Part shown: positions 46,415-58,500 of the stretch, piece by piece
Layout of the letters: the number at the start of each line of letters is the position of its first letter
Numbering within the stretch: position 1 is the first letter of the stretch
Assembly (NCBI GenBank): GCA_036785705.1
Contig: JAWUZG010001076.1
Location: 62,001 to 126,000, forward strand
DNA: 64,000 nt
Source of the DNA: Acanthornis magna
Lineage: Eukaryota; Chordata; Aves; Passeriformes; Acanthizidae
Reading direction: 5' to 3'
Notes under the pieces: generated by a model
Told to the model about the DNA's origin: nothing
Databases searched by the model: none
The model's input: only the letters and a program-made list of their open reading frames with translations
Made by a program: the position numbers and the translations under genes

Positions 46415-49400
46415 GACTGTGTCTTCTGTGCTTCTGAAAAGACAGAAGAATTTTGGAAATGCTTTACACTGCTTGGAATACAGGAGACAGCCAAGAGCCT
46501 GTGCTAACAGATCTTGCTGAAAGAGGCATTTGTAGGAGAAAGTGAGGCTTTAAATGTGCCAGCAGTGGTGGCAGGGAAGCACCTTTCCATGTTGTCCTTG
46601 TAAGGGAGAAGATGATGCTTTTTAACCATTCTGCACTTAACAGGCTGAATGTGGAGATGAGGTTTTGCTTCTAAGCCTCCTCTAGTTCTCAAAGCACAGG
46701 GAGTTGTCCAGCCACATCAGAGCAACTTACTTGCAGCTGAATCAGAAATCTGTATGCAAAAATCTTATTCTTGGTAATTATTCAGAAGATCTTAACATTT
46801 CCTGTGGGAGAAATGGAGGTTTCTGTAAGCCTTCATAGATTTCTTCTTTTAAAACTGCTGTTGAAGACAGTTCCACAGATAAAATCTTTCATGTCTATTT
46901 TTCACAAATCTGTATGTGTGAGAGAAATCAAGATAGAATCAAGATTATATGGAATGCTTCAGTAATACTACATACACATTTCATTGCTAAACTTTGTGTG
47001 TAGAAAGTGATTAGAAGTTTTAGAGTTAGGGTAATAGAATAAAATATATTGGTTTGCATTAATGATTTATATCAAATAAGTGATCTGGTAATTAAGGTTG
47101 AAATGGTGCTTGAATTTAAATCTTAAATTCTGGCATGCATAACTTCTCTTTCTATTTCCTAGGGTCAAAATTTCACTTATATAGTCTCAATCTTTAATTT
47201 TATTTAAAGTAGTGATTGAAGAATAACTGTTCTTTCATAATTTCTCCTTCTAAACTTGGAAGAAGCTGTTTAGAAATTATTCATAGTCTTTTGAAAATCC
47301 TGGCCACTTTAAAACATAGTTTCCAGTAGAATTTTCTCAGCATGTGAAAAAGGGCTCAGAATTTGTACCTTTGATCCCTCTAAATGCTCTGCTGTTGTTG
47401 CATAGACCACATACTAACCATAAAATAGAAGTCAGAGCCAGCTATCAGGTTCGGATACATGTATGCCTTTTCCCAACTTTTCTCAGTCAAAAATTAATAG
47501 TTTTACAAGCTCCCTACCTGTAAATGTCAAGGTGTCATTTGCATAGATTTCCAAGTTTTAATCTGTCCAAATTTAAACTTGGCCAGGACCTAACAGGTTT
47601 TCAACCTGAAACTCCAAATCCAATTTCTTGGCCCATATTTATTTTACAAGGAAGATGACCTTGATATGTATGTCAATATCCTAAGCTCTTAGTTTAGCTT
47701 TTGCTAAATAAATCGACAGAATTGTGTATTTCATTATAGCACAGTCCTGACCCAGTGCAACAGGAAAATTCCTAGAAAATTCAGTGGAGCCTGATTTTCA
47801 TACACTGTAGTTTGAGACCTATGTAAGAAAGAGCCCTAAAACATTGTAGCTGATGCAAAATTAGAGAATTGGCCTTGCATTTGTTTTCCTAAGTTTTCAC
47901 CCATTTAGTTGACATTTTTTAGTTTCCTAAATTGTCAAGAGTATTTTGATAATTCCTTTTGCTAAGACATGAGCAGAGGAAAAGTCTGGGTTTGCGTCAC
48001 TGAATATTTTCCCATTTGTGCTTCTGGACTTGAATAATCTAAGGCAAACTCACTATTTTCCTCTTTGTCATCTTCAGTGCAGCCAATGCGAAAGAGCTGA
48101 GATTAGGAAACTTCTTATGTGATAAGAACTCCAGCAATTATAATGTTGGGTTTTCACTTCTTAATACTCCCTTCTATTTCCTGTGAACATCAACATACTC
48201 AACAATTTATGCCCCATTGAAAGTCCAGTATTTGATAGTTTAGACAGAAACTTTCTTTTTCTGCAATGTGCAGTTTGTCTTCCTATACTGGAATCTTTAA
48301 ATACTCAGTTGGCAATTCCTATTATAGTTGATTATTTGGACCAGGCAAATTGCCGAATAAAAGGTTTGTAAATGATCTGCTTTATATTTGTGCGGTCCTC
48401 AAAGGACTGAAATTTGCTTTGGGGAAAAGCAAAGGACCAAGTAATAACATTTTCTTTTTTTTAAAGCACTGCCAGAAACTTAATTTCAGAGAGCTTTTTA
48501 TTATTAAATTTCCCAGCCTTCCTTTCAAGCACGTTATTAGGAACATGGTTCATTTATTTGGGAGAGGGAGGAAAGCACTGAAGAAGGGGGAGATAAAGGT
48601 GAAAAGCAAGCTCTTTAATTCATATTGTGATCTAAGTGTAGAGTTCATGTTGGCAACAATTTCAGTTTTCTAATGTGCAGTCATTGTGAAAGACTGATTC
48701 TAACATGCAAACCTCAAAGAAGTGAGAAAATTGTTTCTCTTCTTTTTTGGAGCTCATTTATATTGAAATTTTTAAGGCCTTTGGAATTTTCAAGTGGTTC
48801 TCCTAGAGCAGGTGAAAAAGACCTTTGCTCTTTAACAGAAGGAGCCAGAGAAATCAAGTTTTTGCTTGTTTTACTTACAAACTAGATGCAGCTTTGAGCA
48901 CTGGGCTTGAGTTTGATGCTGTTAGAAAAGTGAAGTCTAGGTAATAGATATAACGCAAGGAGGAACTGATCATTCTTCTGGGTTGTGGTCTGTAAATGTC
49001 TTTTTGTTTATTTCTATTCATGGCTTAGCAGTTGGCACCTAACTTTTAGGAAGAGAGCATTTGTCTCCAGCCTACAAAATAAAGCTGTCCTGGAAGGGTG
49101 CGACAAAGGAGGTCAGTGCTGCTATTAGTTACATAATAAATGCTTTTTTTCTTCTCAGTGAAAGGCAGAAATTCTGTGAGCCCACTTAAAGCATGGGGAC
49201 AATCCAAAGCCTAAGTTTGTCCATGACAGCTGAGAAAGCTGACTGGAAACTGGAACTTCCATTCCCCAGGAGAGCTGAACATTTTTTAATTTTCTGTCAT
49301 TCTACTTGGAAAAATTAGCATTCTATAATATGCTGGTTTAGGGGCATAGAAATATTTCAAGTTCAGTATTGTTCAAATTGACAAGAATGTTCCTATTTCT

Positions 49401-52400
49401 TCTGTTTGTTTACCAAACCTAATCTGATTAAATTAATATTTTCAAGAGCAAACAGCTTTCTCAAGAAATGCCTTTGCTATTTGTTATCAGGGGATTGTGG
49501 ACACATTTCTCTAAGTGAAGGCCATAATTTTCTGTCCATTCAATTTAACTACTTTTCTGCTTTTTCTGTGGACCATCCAAGCTGGAGCTCTGAGCTGTTG
49601 GCTGTCCCTCCCCAGCAGCTGTTTCTGTAGTGTGTGGGTCTTGTCAAGGAAAACACTGAATACGTTCCTGCTTTCCTTAGCACCATTGATGAGATGTTTC
49701 TGGCTTCCTGAAATCACTGTCAGGCACAGGGAGAGCTCTGAGGAGCCGTGTGCTCCTGGTGCTTTTAGAATTTGAGATCAGGAAAACTCTTCTATTCCAC
49801 TTTACTTGCTTGAGCTCATTCCTCAAAACACTTGCTGCTGCCTTATTTATATGACTTTTTCAGGCCTCCTTGTTGCAGATTTTGTCTTTCACAGGGTTTG
49901 GTCATTCTGGCAGCCTGATTAGTATTTTGCATGCTTATTCTCTCTGAGCATAACCCACGGGCAGTTACTGTGCTGCAAGACTAAGGACAGGGCTGCTCTA
50001 CAACGAGTGGTCTTGTTCAATGGGAAAGGATGGATCTGCAATGGCAACTGGGTGGGGGCAGCAGTGCAGACGATGTACTTCTTACAAGTGGCTCATGGTG
50101 GGCTAGGAAAGTGTGACAGACAGCACAGGCCTGAAGGAATGCACCATACTCTTTTAGAAATCACAAAGATAGTAACAATCAGCTGGGGGGAGGCAGCTGG
50201 AGCAAGGCAGAATAGGCACATTTTGCTTTCCTGTCTCACAAAGAGGTTCTGTGGGGTAGAGCAGGTACAAGCTGTCAGGTGTACCTTCAGGTGTTTGGGG
50301 GATGCAGTGTTACAGCGTTAGTGTGAAAAGTGAAAAAGCTATTGGCACTTTTGCAAGAAATGGAGGGGAAAAACCTTGCCACCACTATTCAACAACGCTA
50401 AAAAATCCCAAACAAAACAATTTTTGTGAAAGTTTGCTCTAGAGAAACACAGAGAAAAGTTTTGGAAAACAATCTGGTGCCAATATGTAGAGTATATGTA
50501 GTAGTTTTTTTACTGTAAATCGGGTCCTGTTGCATAATTTTTTCCTCTGACCTTCACTTTTCTATGAACTTTGCAAACCCCATATAAGATGATGGGATTC
50601 TGATGGGGAAACACTTCCAGAAATCTTCTGCTAGGCTTCTTTTTTATTTTCTTCTTAAACCTATAGCTGTGTATCTTTTAGCATAATGTGGACTGTTTGG
50701 ACTGTTTAATTTGCCTGGTATGTCCTTCTTGTCCTGGTGTTGCTAGAGTAAAAAGTGAGGTTGTTTAGTCCTGTTGCATCAGAACATTGCCTTGCTGGTT
50801 TTTGCAGCCTATTTCTGGGGCTGTTCTGGTTGGAAGGACTCTTTCTGGAACATGGTTGGCATTGTCAATAGTATTTCAAAGGAAGAGCTCTCAAAGGAGC
50901 ATTTACCACGAAAATCAATCTTCCTTCACTCTTCTGGGTATACATCACCTGATGTGTTTACTCTTTTCATGGCTGATGATTTGCAGACATCCCATATTCT
51001 ACAAATATACTTCTCCCTACACAGCTCCTCCATCTGACAACATCACAGTTTATAGCAGAAAGTCTTGTTATTAGTCCCAAAGCTTCTGACCTTGCACACT
51101 CCTATTAAATTTCATCCCATTTCTATTACCCTTCCAGATAATCCAGCCCCTGCTCTGTGAACCCCCAACTCTCCCTCCAGACATGTAGGTCTCAGGGAAT
51201 CTATTTGTTTGTTTTTATACTTTTGTGCCAGTCATTAATACAAGTATTAAGTGAGATTGGTCTCAACCCCCGAGGGTTTTTCATTATTAACCTTCCTGAA
51301 GTTTAACAATTCCCTTCCTGCCACATGCTCCTCTAACAGGCTATAGCTAAGGGGAGGGCAAGCCTGCCCTGGCCCCTGTGACCCCTTTCAGCAGATGCCT
51401 TTGGGGCACAGGGCAGGCTGCCCTTTCCCTGATCGCCACTGGGAAGCCTTGGAGGAGGAGCTGCTGGAGCAGAGCTGACAAGTTCACATGGTGAGCTCTG
51501 CCTCTGCAGCCAGGAGAGGCAGAGAGACACAGCCAGCCTTTGGAGATGGCAGGGGGATACATGAAAGGGCAGCAAGAAAGGCCTTGTAGAATTTTCTTTG
51601 ATCCAGGAAATGAGCAGGTATTGCTCAGCTGAAAGCCTGGCTGGAGGAAAGGGCCTGCCCTGCCAGGGCCCCGAGGCTGGGGGAGAGATTTATTTGCAGT
51701 CCCCTTTGCTTTCACTCTTTCACTCAGCAGAGATGAGGACAGATATTTCTTCTGTTAATAGAGTTTACTGCTCCAGCTGGCATTCGAACAAAACCGCCTT
51801 TCTGAGATGCTGGGGTACTCCACTCAGGCAATAGATCTCAGCACTTAATCCTAAAACCTCCTGTTGATTTGAGGTCTGCTAGAGTTACAAAAGAATAAAA
51901 AAAATAAAGTAGAAAGCTGAGAAACAACCTCCCTTTCACCAGGTGGTACAACATAAGGCATTGTACTAAATCTGACTAAAGGTGTTTTTAGCAACACAGA
52001 GCTTGCAGAGTCTTGCAGTGCCAAATGTGTGAGTCTAGTGTGTTGAATTTGTTAGTTTATTGATGATTGCACACATTTAGTCTTTTGGAAGAATAAATTA
52101 CTCAGTATAACAATACACAGTAATGATAGCCTTTTCTGACTTTGTGTGGTCAGAAATGATGTATAGAGACAAAATGCTAAACACCATGTTTTGTGGACAA
52201 TAATTGTTAGGAGTAAAGTGTGTTTTCTTTTGTTACAACACTTACGAACATGTCAAAGTTGAGATACCATACTGATGCTTGTGCTGATACTTAGCACTTT
52301 GCATGTTCACAGCCCTGTACAAACATTAATGAACCAATGTAAACAGTCATTTTCATCATGTGGCTTAATATAATAAGGCATTGTGAACCTTGTTTTGCCT

Positions 52401-53170
52401 CTGTATGCACAAGGGATTGTAATTTACGCTCCTTTCCATGCGCAATGAAGGCTATTCCTGTCATCTACCCTCTCACAATCATCCTTTTCCTGTGCAGTTC
52501 CCACTGAAGGGGGGGACAGGGCTCTAAAGAGCCTGGGCCATAATTTGGTTGGCTCTCTTCCAGCTTTCTAGATGGTGCCAGTTTGCTCCAGGCTTCCTCT
52601 GTGCTATATCATTGCAAATCCCTTTTTGAGGGGTGTCGTTTCCCCCACATCTGGAATTACCTCTCTCACTGCACTGCCAGGAATAAAAGCCCACCTGCAT
52701 TTCAAAAGTGCATGTCTGCTACGTTGTCTTACACATTTGTCAGCAGGAAAGCACTGCCTGCATTGTGCTATTTTTTAAAATTTATTTTATTTTAGAATGT
52801 TAGTTAGCCTTTTGCTTCAAGCTAGGAGTATGTGCATCTATTTTGCCAGCATGATTTCAAAGAGCTGTATTTCAGATATTAAGTGTGCACTCTCAGGACT
52901 TGCAAGAGCTCGAGCAAGTAAATTAGCAGACCAGAATGAAGTCAAGTGAAGTACCAAAGGGCTCCAGATACTTTAGGATTACAGCAGAAAGCATAATATG
53001 AGGGCCAGCTCTCCCAGTTGTTGAAAGTGTGCTTGGAGAGAGGTGAGAAGACACCAGCCTCTACCAGCTGGTGCTAAGTCCCACAGCACTGATTACAAGC
53101 TGAAGAAATCTTTACTGGTGGTATCTCCATATCATACCCAGCTGTGAGCAGGGAATTGCCTTTGTAGCCA
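46415..53170. other. Unique non-coding stretch
   Basis: No gene or transposon recognised. Open frames reach about 120 codons in the GC-richer patch 51330-51830 but match nothing I know. A 9-bp tandem doublet, GGACTGTTT twice, occurs near 50692-50709. Confidence 0.55.
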
Positions 53171-53171
53171 A

Positions 53172-53491
53172 ACTGGCCATGTCCTGTGAAACCACAGGAT
53201 TTATTGACTTCATGGCAAGATCAGGCTCTTTTGACTCCAGGAATGGTTAGCCTCTTTGCACAAAAGGTTAAGGTGAAAGGTGTGGGTGTTAATGTTATTT
53301 ATGCTGTTAGTGGACTACAGAGTTCCACACTGGCCATGTCCTGTGAAACCACAGGATTTATTGACTTCATGGCAAGATCAGGCTCTTTTGACTCCAGGAA
53401 TGGTTAGCCTCTTTGCACAAAAGGTTAAGGTGAAAGGTGTGGGTGTTAATGTTATTTATGCTGTTAGTGGACTACAGAGTTCCACACTGGC
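53172..53491 (+). repeat. Perfect tandem duplication, 157-bp unit, two copies
   Basis: Copy one is 53172-53328 and copy two 53329-53485. I find no difference between them. The shared six bases ACTGGC recur once more after copy two, so the junctions share a short microhomology. Outside, the flanks differ (A before copy one, C before copy two). Identity implies a very recent event, a variable-number locus, or an assembly error. The two 73-codon frames inside it are repeats of each other, not genes. Confidence 0.97.
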
Positions 53492-53494
53492 TAA

Positions 53495-54478
53495 AATGTG
53501 ATGAATTGAGCAGAAATAATTGAAGTCTGTGTCCTGCACAGTGTTGAGGGGAGACATGCACCTGACAGCTGATACAGTTAAGCATTTGCAGCTTAAAGGT
53601 GCATATCCTCTGTGCTTCTTGGGGAGCAAACAGGAGTTGAATTATTCCCGTTATTCAGTGCAGATGTCTGGCTTTTAGTCTCATCATTCATCATTGCTCA
53701 GCAAACACCTGTGTTCATACATTGCATCATAAATACTGCAAAATGAATTGTGAATTTTATGCTCCTTGAATAGAACTCGGACTCACAGCCACACAATAAG
53801 ATGCACAATGACCATGCTGTATTACTTGTTAAGTATATATTGGAGAATGATGGTTGAACCCAGTTATTTCTGGATATATGAGAGAGATATTTCTGGATTT
53901 ATTTTTTTTTAATACTTAATACACCCTGGGCCAGCAGGGGATTGTGCTCTGTTGGGCTAGACTTAGGCATGCCAAAGTCATGTCTGTGATGAGACTCCCT
54001 GTAATGCTATTTTTAAATTTATTGATTGAAGGGGCTAAAGTAGGTCTGTAATTTGTTTTATCCTGTAATTTTGAAAGCAACAACTTTAAGAAGTCTCATT
54101 CATATTGATAGCCACAGTGATGAGCTCAGGAACTGAATGTAGGGCCAGACAAGAATTCCACAGGTCAAAGGTACAAACCTTGTAAAAAATCCTGAATTAT
54201 TCTGGCCTTTCTTGGGAAGAAAGGTAAAGAAAAACTCCATATCTACTTGGACAAAGAACTGCTTTCAAAACATACCTTAAGAAGTGGACAAAAAGCTTAA
54301 AGCAAATGAAAAACACAGCTTTATTGTTGCCGTTAGGAAAAACGAGGATAAAATTAAATTGCTGCACTGGTTTAAATCTTGCAAAATAGGTGAAAAGAGT
54401 AGTACCTTATGTATATCAGTTCATCAGTCATAAGAAACTGGCTGGTCAAGTCACTAGAGTAAAAGGACTCTAAAATAA
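53495..54478. other. Unique non-coding stretch
   Basis: No feature I can support. Confidence 0.5.
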
Positions 54479-54479
54479 G

Positions 54480-54712
54480 TTGAAAGAGACCTCCAGGAGG
54501 TCATCTAGTACAGTCCCTTGTTCAGAGCAGGTCTGATTAGATCAGGTTTCTGTGTCAGGGCTGTGTCCACTCAAATCTTGAATATCTCCAAAGAGGGAGA
54601 TCTGCAGCTCCTCTGGGCAAGCTGCAATATTTGACCACCTTGTCTTAAAAAACCTTGTCTTAAAAAATGTTTTCTTAAAAAAGGTTCAACAGAACTGTAT
54701 TGCAGTGGCTGG
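54480..54712 (-). mobile_element. CR1 LINE fragment, minus strand
   Basis: GAGACCTCCAGGAGGTCATC, CAGAGCAGGTCTGATTAGAT, TTGAATATCTCCAAAGAGGG and CTGGGCAAGCTGCAATATTT followed by GACCACC are the reverse complement of the terminal part of an avian CR1. The final octamers are eroded. Toward its right end a 15-bp unit ending TCTTAAAAAA is present three times (54638-54682), a secondary expansion of the A-rich part. Confidence 0.87.
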
Positions 54713-54920
54713 GGACAGATAACAAGAACTGTTGATGGAGTGTGAGCCACCACTCCAAGAGATTTCCACCAGTCTGGAAATGACTGACCGGTGTGTACTG
54801 GTGTGTTCTGCTAAGCCATACCATAAAACACCACCAGCAGCCACTAGTGACGTGCTGACGAAAAAAGAAAATGACACTTGAAAGTTATTGGCTCAGGAAT
54901 TTCCAGAGTGGGTTTTTTAA
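54713..54920. other. Spacer between divergent CR1 pieces
   Basis: About 200 bp that I cannot assign. It contains a CpG pair (ACTGACCGGTGTG) and a short G/T-rich stretch. Confidence 0.4.
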
Positions 54921-54924
54921 ATGT

Positions 54925-55205
54925 AGCTCAAGTCCCGCTAGAGGTGAAATCAAAGTGGAGCAGGTACAAAGCAGGGCTGTGAAAATGATTGATTATGGGC
55001 AATAGGGAGGAATAAGAGTGTTTGGCTGTTCAGAGAAGTCAAATGAAGTCTTTGAAAGGCTTCTTACTGCTCTCTGTAAGTTCATTACTGCTAATAGGTA
55101 TAATGGGAAGAAATAGCTGAAGACTGTTAATTAGAAAAAGGTTTTAAACAAGAACATGGTGAGGCCTTGGAGCAGCTTTCAGAAGGAGCAGTTGTAAAAA
55201 TACAT
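54925..55205 (+). mobile_element. Degraded CR1 LINE fragment, plus strand
   Basis: The order of pieces matches late CR1 ORF2: GCAGGTACAAAGCAGGGCTG, TTTGGCTGTTCAGAGAAG, TTGAAAGGCTTCTTACTGCT, ATGGGAAGAAATAG, TTAGAAAAAGGTTTTAAAC and GTGAGGCCTTGGAGCAGCTT. It is more diverged than the other copies and shows no 3' octamer, so it is older or truncated at both ends. Confidence 0.6.
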
Positions 55206-55411
55206 GAAACAGAAACAAAACCAAATAGACTTTGACATGGCGGTCTGCAGGGGCAGTCTTTTGCTCAATATTCAATTTGTGATTTCAGGGTAGACATTGT
55301 GTTCGGGGGTAATTTGCCTGGCATTTCAGTACGTATGGTAGCATTTTAGTTGTGCCTGTCACGCTCTGTTATTTCCTGAGCACAGGAGGAGTAACAGCGT
55401 GTCTGCAATTT

Positions 55412-55478
55412 GCTTGGCAAATCCCAGGTGCTCCCCGGTGCCTGCACCTTGCATGCATGTGGAAGGGCTTGGCAAATC
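55412..55478 (+). promoter_or_regulatory. Two identical NFI-type words 55 bp apart
   Basis: GCTTGGCAAATC occurs at 55412-55423 and again at 55467-55478. TTGGC(A) is the NFI half-site. The pair lies in a locally CpG-containing, GC-richer patch (55395-55515). The repeat may be a small dispersed duplication instead of a functional pair. Confidence 0.25.
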
Positions 55479-55519
55479 ACGCAAAGGTCGCAGTGCAGGA
55501 AGCCCACGTTAGGCTAGGG

Positions 55520-58500
55520 ACTTTGCTGATGTTTCAGTTCACTGGGAATGATCTTTGTCTGTACATTTCTGCTGAGGAAGTCCAAAATAAAAATATGTTA
55601 GTCCATAATAAGAGACATTTGTGAAAGAGACTGAAGAATTTGTACTCAGTGTGTATGCTGGGCCCCTATGCTTTCCAACTCAGAGTATTTTTCCATGACT
55701 AAACAAAAATAGCCATTTCCTTAGAATAGTGACTGAATTTTTTTCAATTGTATGTTTTATATGGCATAATTATATGCCCTTACAAACAATTTAAGCCAAA
55801 TTATGCAATTGAAAGTTTAGCTAGTGCTTTTTAATCCACTTAAGAGTTTTGTTTTTGATAGCCTGGTAGTGAAGCAAACTAAATTAACGTGAATTCCACA
55901 TGAAAGATGGTTCTAGTATTTGTGATTGTGAGGTAATGACTTGAAATTCTCCATAGTTGCAGCATTTCTGTATTTTGTATTTAATTTTAAAACTGTTATG
56001 GTTTTAGTGGCCATAAATGGAACAGAGTAATATGAGAGAATTGATGAAACAGATATTTGACTGGAAAATAACAGGTTAATGTTAAATGTATCTGTAACAA
56101 TGAGGAGGCTTAGGCAAAATGCAGAAATATCAATAAGCAAATAGTAAGAGGCAATGGATGACCTGTGAGATCAAAATAAGGAAAAGAATGGAAATATTAA
56201 AGAATAGTTAAGATGCTTATTTTGGAACAGGAAAGTATTAAGGAAGTTATCAAAAGAATAGTTTCTATTCCAGTGTTTAAAATTCAAAAAGAGAGATTAG
56301 AAAATAGCAGTGCTGATGAGAAATGGAATGATCAATGGTTTGGAAAGGCATATGCTGCTAAAAAAGAAAACAGAAGCTTCCTGTCTAAAAGGGGATGTCT
56401 GCCAGATAATCAGCTGACGTTTGCATCGAGGTCAGTCACCAACAGTGACTGCAGCATCTCTAAGTTTTTGGACAAGAAAAGTGTTTGAACTAGATTGATC
56501 CGTAAGAGTATTTACGCTGAATTCATGGAACTGCAGACTAAGTTGTATGAGCCCCTGTTGCGTTGGTTTCGATCAGGTTTTGCCTAGCAAAGTTCAGCAT
56601 TATTGTATTTTTTGTCACTGGGAGTTTTTATTTATGTGCAAAGCTAAAAATAATGGCATATGTAGTGCATTTCAAATGTCACCTTTTAGCACAAGCACAG
56701 ACTTTCAACTCTGATGACCACTGAGCTTCTGAGATTATTTGTTGGGATGAATGACCCTATCCAAAGCACAGATTGGATAAATCCATGCAAATTTGCCAGC
56801 TTCTGGAACAAAACTTTCATCAATTTCTTGTAGCGTTTTGCATATAATTGCATGTATGATCACAGCTGTTATTGTGGCTTTTTCTAAGTGGTTTTTGTGC
56901 TGCCAACGTGAATGAGTGTTTGATGTCTGGAGAAAGGAGTGTTTTTGCAAATGAAATCTGGAGGTTTTGCATCACCGTACTGGGAAAAGCTGAAAGCAAG
57001 GTGATCAACCACACTGCAGCTTTCATGTGCCAGCTTTCATCCTGGCACCAATACATTTCAACATGAGGGAGAGAACTTTTTTATGGGGAAGAGATGCAGA
57101 TTTTCTCAAGCTAATCAGCTGAGTTTGTATATTCATTAATAATTGTTGCAATCCACTTGAGAACTTGCCCAGATTTAGTCAGACCTGTAACAGAAATCAA
57201 GGTATTGCTTAAAGGTCTATTGAAGAAATTTCCCTGTCCAAGTTCCCTTTGGAGTTAGCTCGAAATCTACAGTCCTTGGTCCAGCAAAACTTAATTATTA
57301 TTTGAGTAAGAATTCCAGCATTTTGCTCCATAACTTCAAGAGATGTTAGGGTTTTTAGAAAAGAACTGAAGTGCATTGTTATGGTAAGTGTTTTGGTATA
57401 ATGACAGTACACCAAGATCTACATTTAATTTAAAATCAATTTTTTAGTTTTAATATTATTGATTCCAAAAGTCATTAGGTTTGATACAAGCCTTTTTTTT
57501 TACCCATTACCAATACTTGAATAGCAGTTGCTGTTCACATTTTATGGATGGAGAGAATGATGTGATTGTTGTTCTTTGATAAGAAATAAAGTTCTGATTC
57601 ATACCAGAACACTAACTTTGTGGATGCAAGTTTATAAAAAATTCTTTTTTAGGAACTACTTAATTCCTTATTTTTCAATTATTATTTCTGAAATATGTTT
57701 TATGTTCAAGATATAGTTCCAGACCTGAATTAAATGTCTTTGAGTCCAAAGAAATATGCTAAAAGAAAATATTTGTTTGGGCACCAAAAACTTGATCCAA
57801 ATGTTGGTGTCAACATGCTTTTGATTAGGTCAGTATGTAACATCTTTGTAGTTACACCTTAAATTTAAATGGCTTGGAAAGCTGGAGTACTATTTTTAGG
57901 AAACAAATAAAACTTTTTAGACAATAGATTTTATTAATGTATATTAAACTTAGGTATAAGTAGGAAGATCAGTTAGAGCATATAGAGTGGGGGTGTTTGG
58001 GAAGTTGGAATACAGTCCTATCAGAGAAATAACATGTGCATGGCAGAAATATAGACTAAAACAGAGTTTAATGTTACAGTATTTTTATTTGTTGTCGAAA
58101 GAAATAAATCCTTTTATGTCAGCATGGGTGGAAGAAACCAGCTCATGGAATCTCTTCTGGGCTCAAAGGAGAGCGTTAGTTTTAGTAAGAAATTTTTGGT
58201 AAAGCCCAGATGCTGTAGATTTCTATTGGGATTACAGTAGAAAGCAGAAATTTTGAAGGAGAGCTATAGGGATGTTCCTTACCCTTGATAGGGAAAGTTT
58301 TTCTGCAGATATAGATTATCATGCAAACAGAAATGACTCTTTTCTTTTTTACGTCAGTGGATATTGGCATTGTTAGTGTGAAAAACATGTATGTATAAAA
58401 ACCTGGAAGCTGGAAACCTTCCTTTGTGCATAAATAAATGTTTTTTTAGTAATAAATTAATTACAGCCTGTTTACTGAAGCACATTCTTATATCTTGTAG

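Noticed and set aside
46729..46745. Minus-strand six-nucleotide unit CTGCAA before GTAAGTTG
   Set aside because: Acceptor is weak; such pairs are expected by chance in this much sequence.
53186..53501. Two near-identical 73-codon plus-strand frames
   Set aside because: They are the same frame repeated by the 157-bp tandem duplication; no domain, and each ends at an incidental stop.
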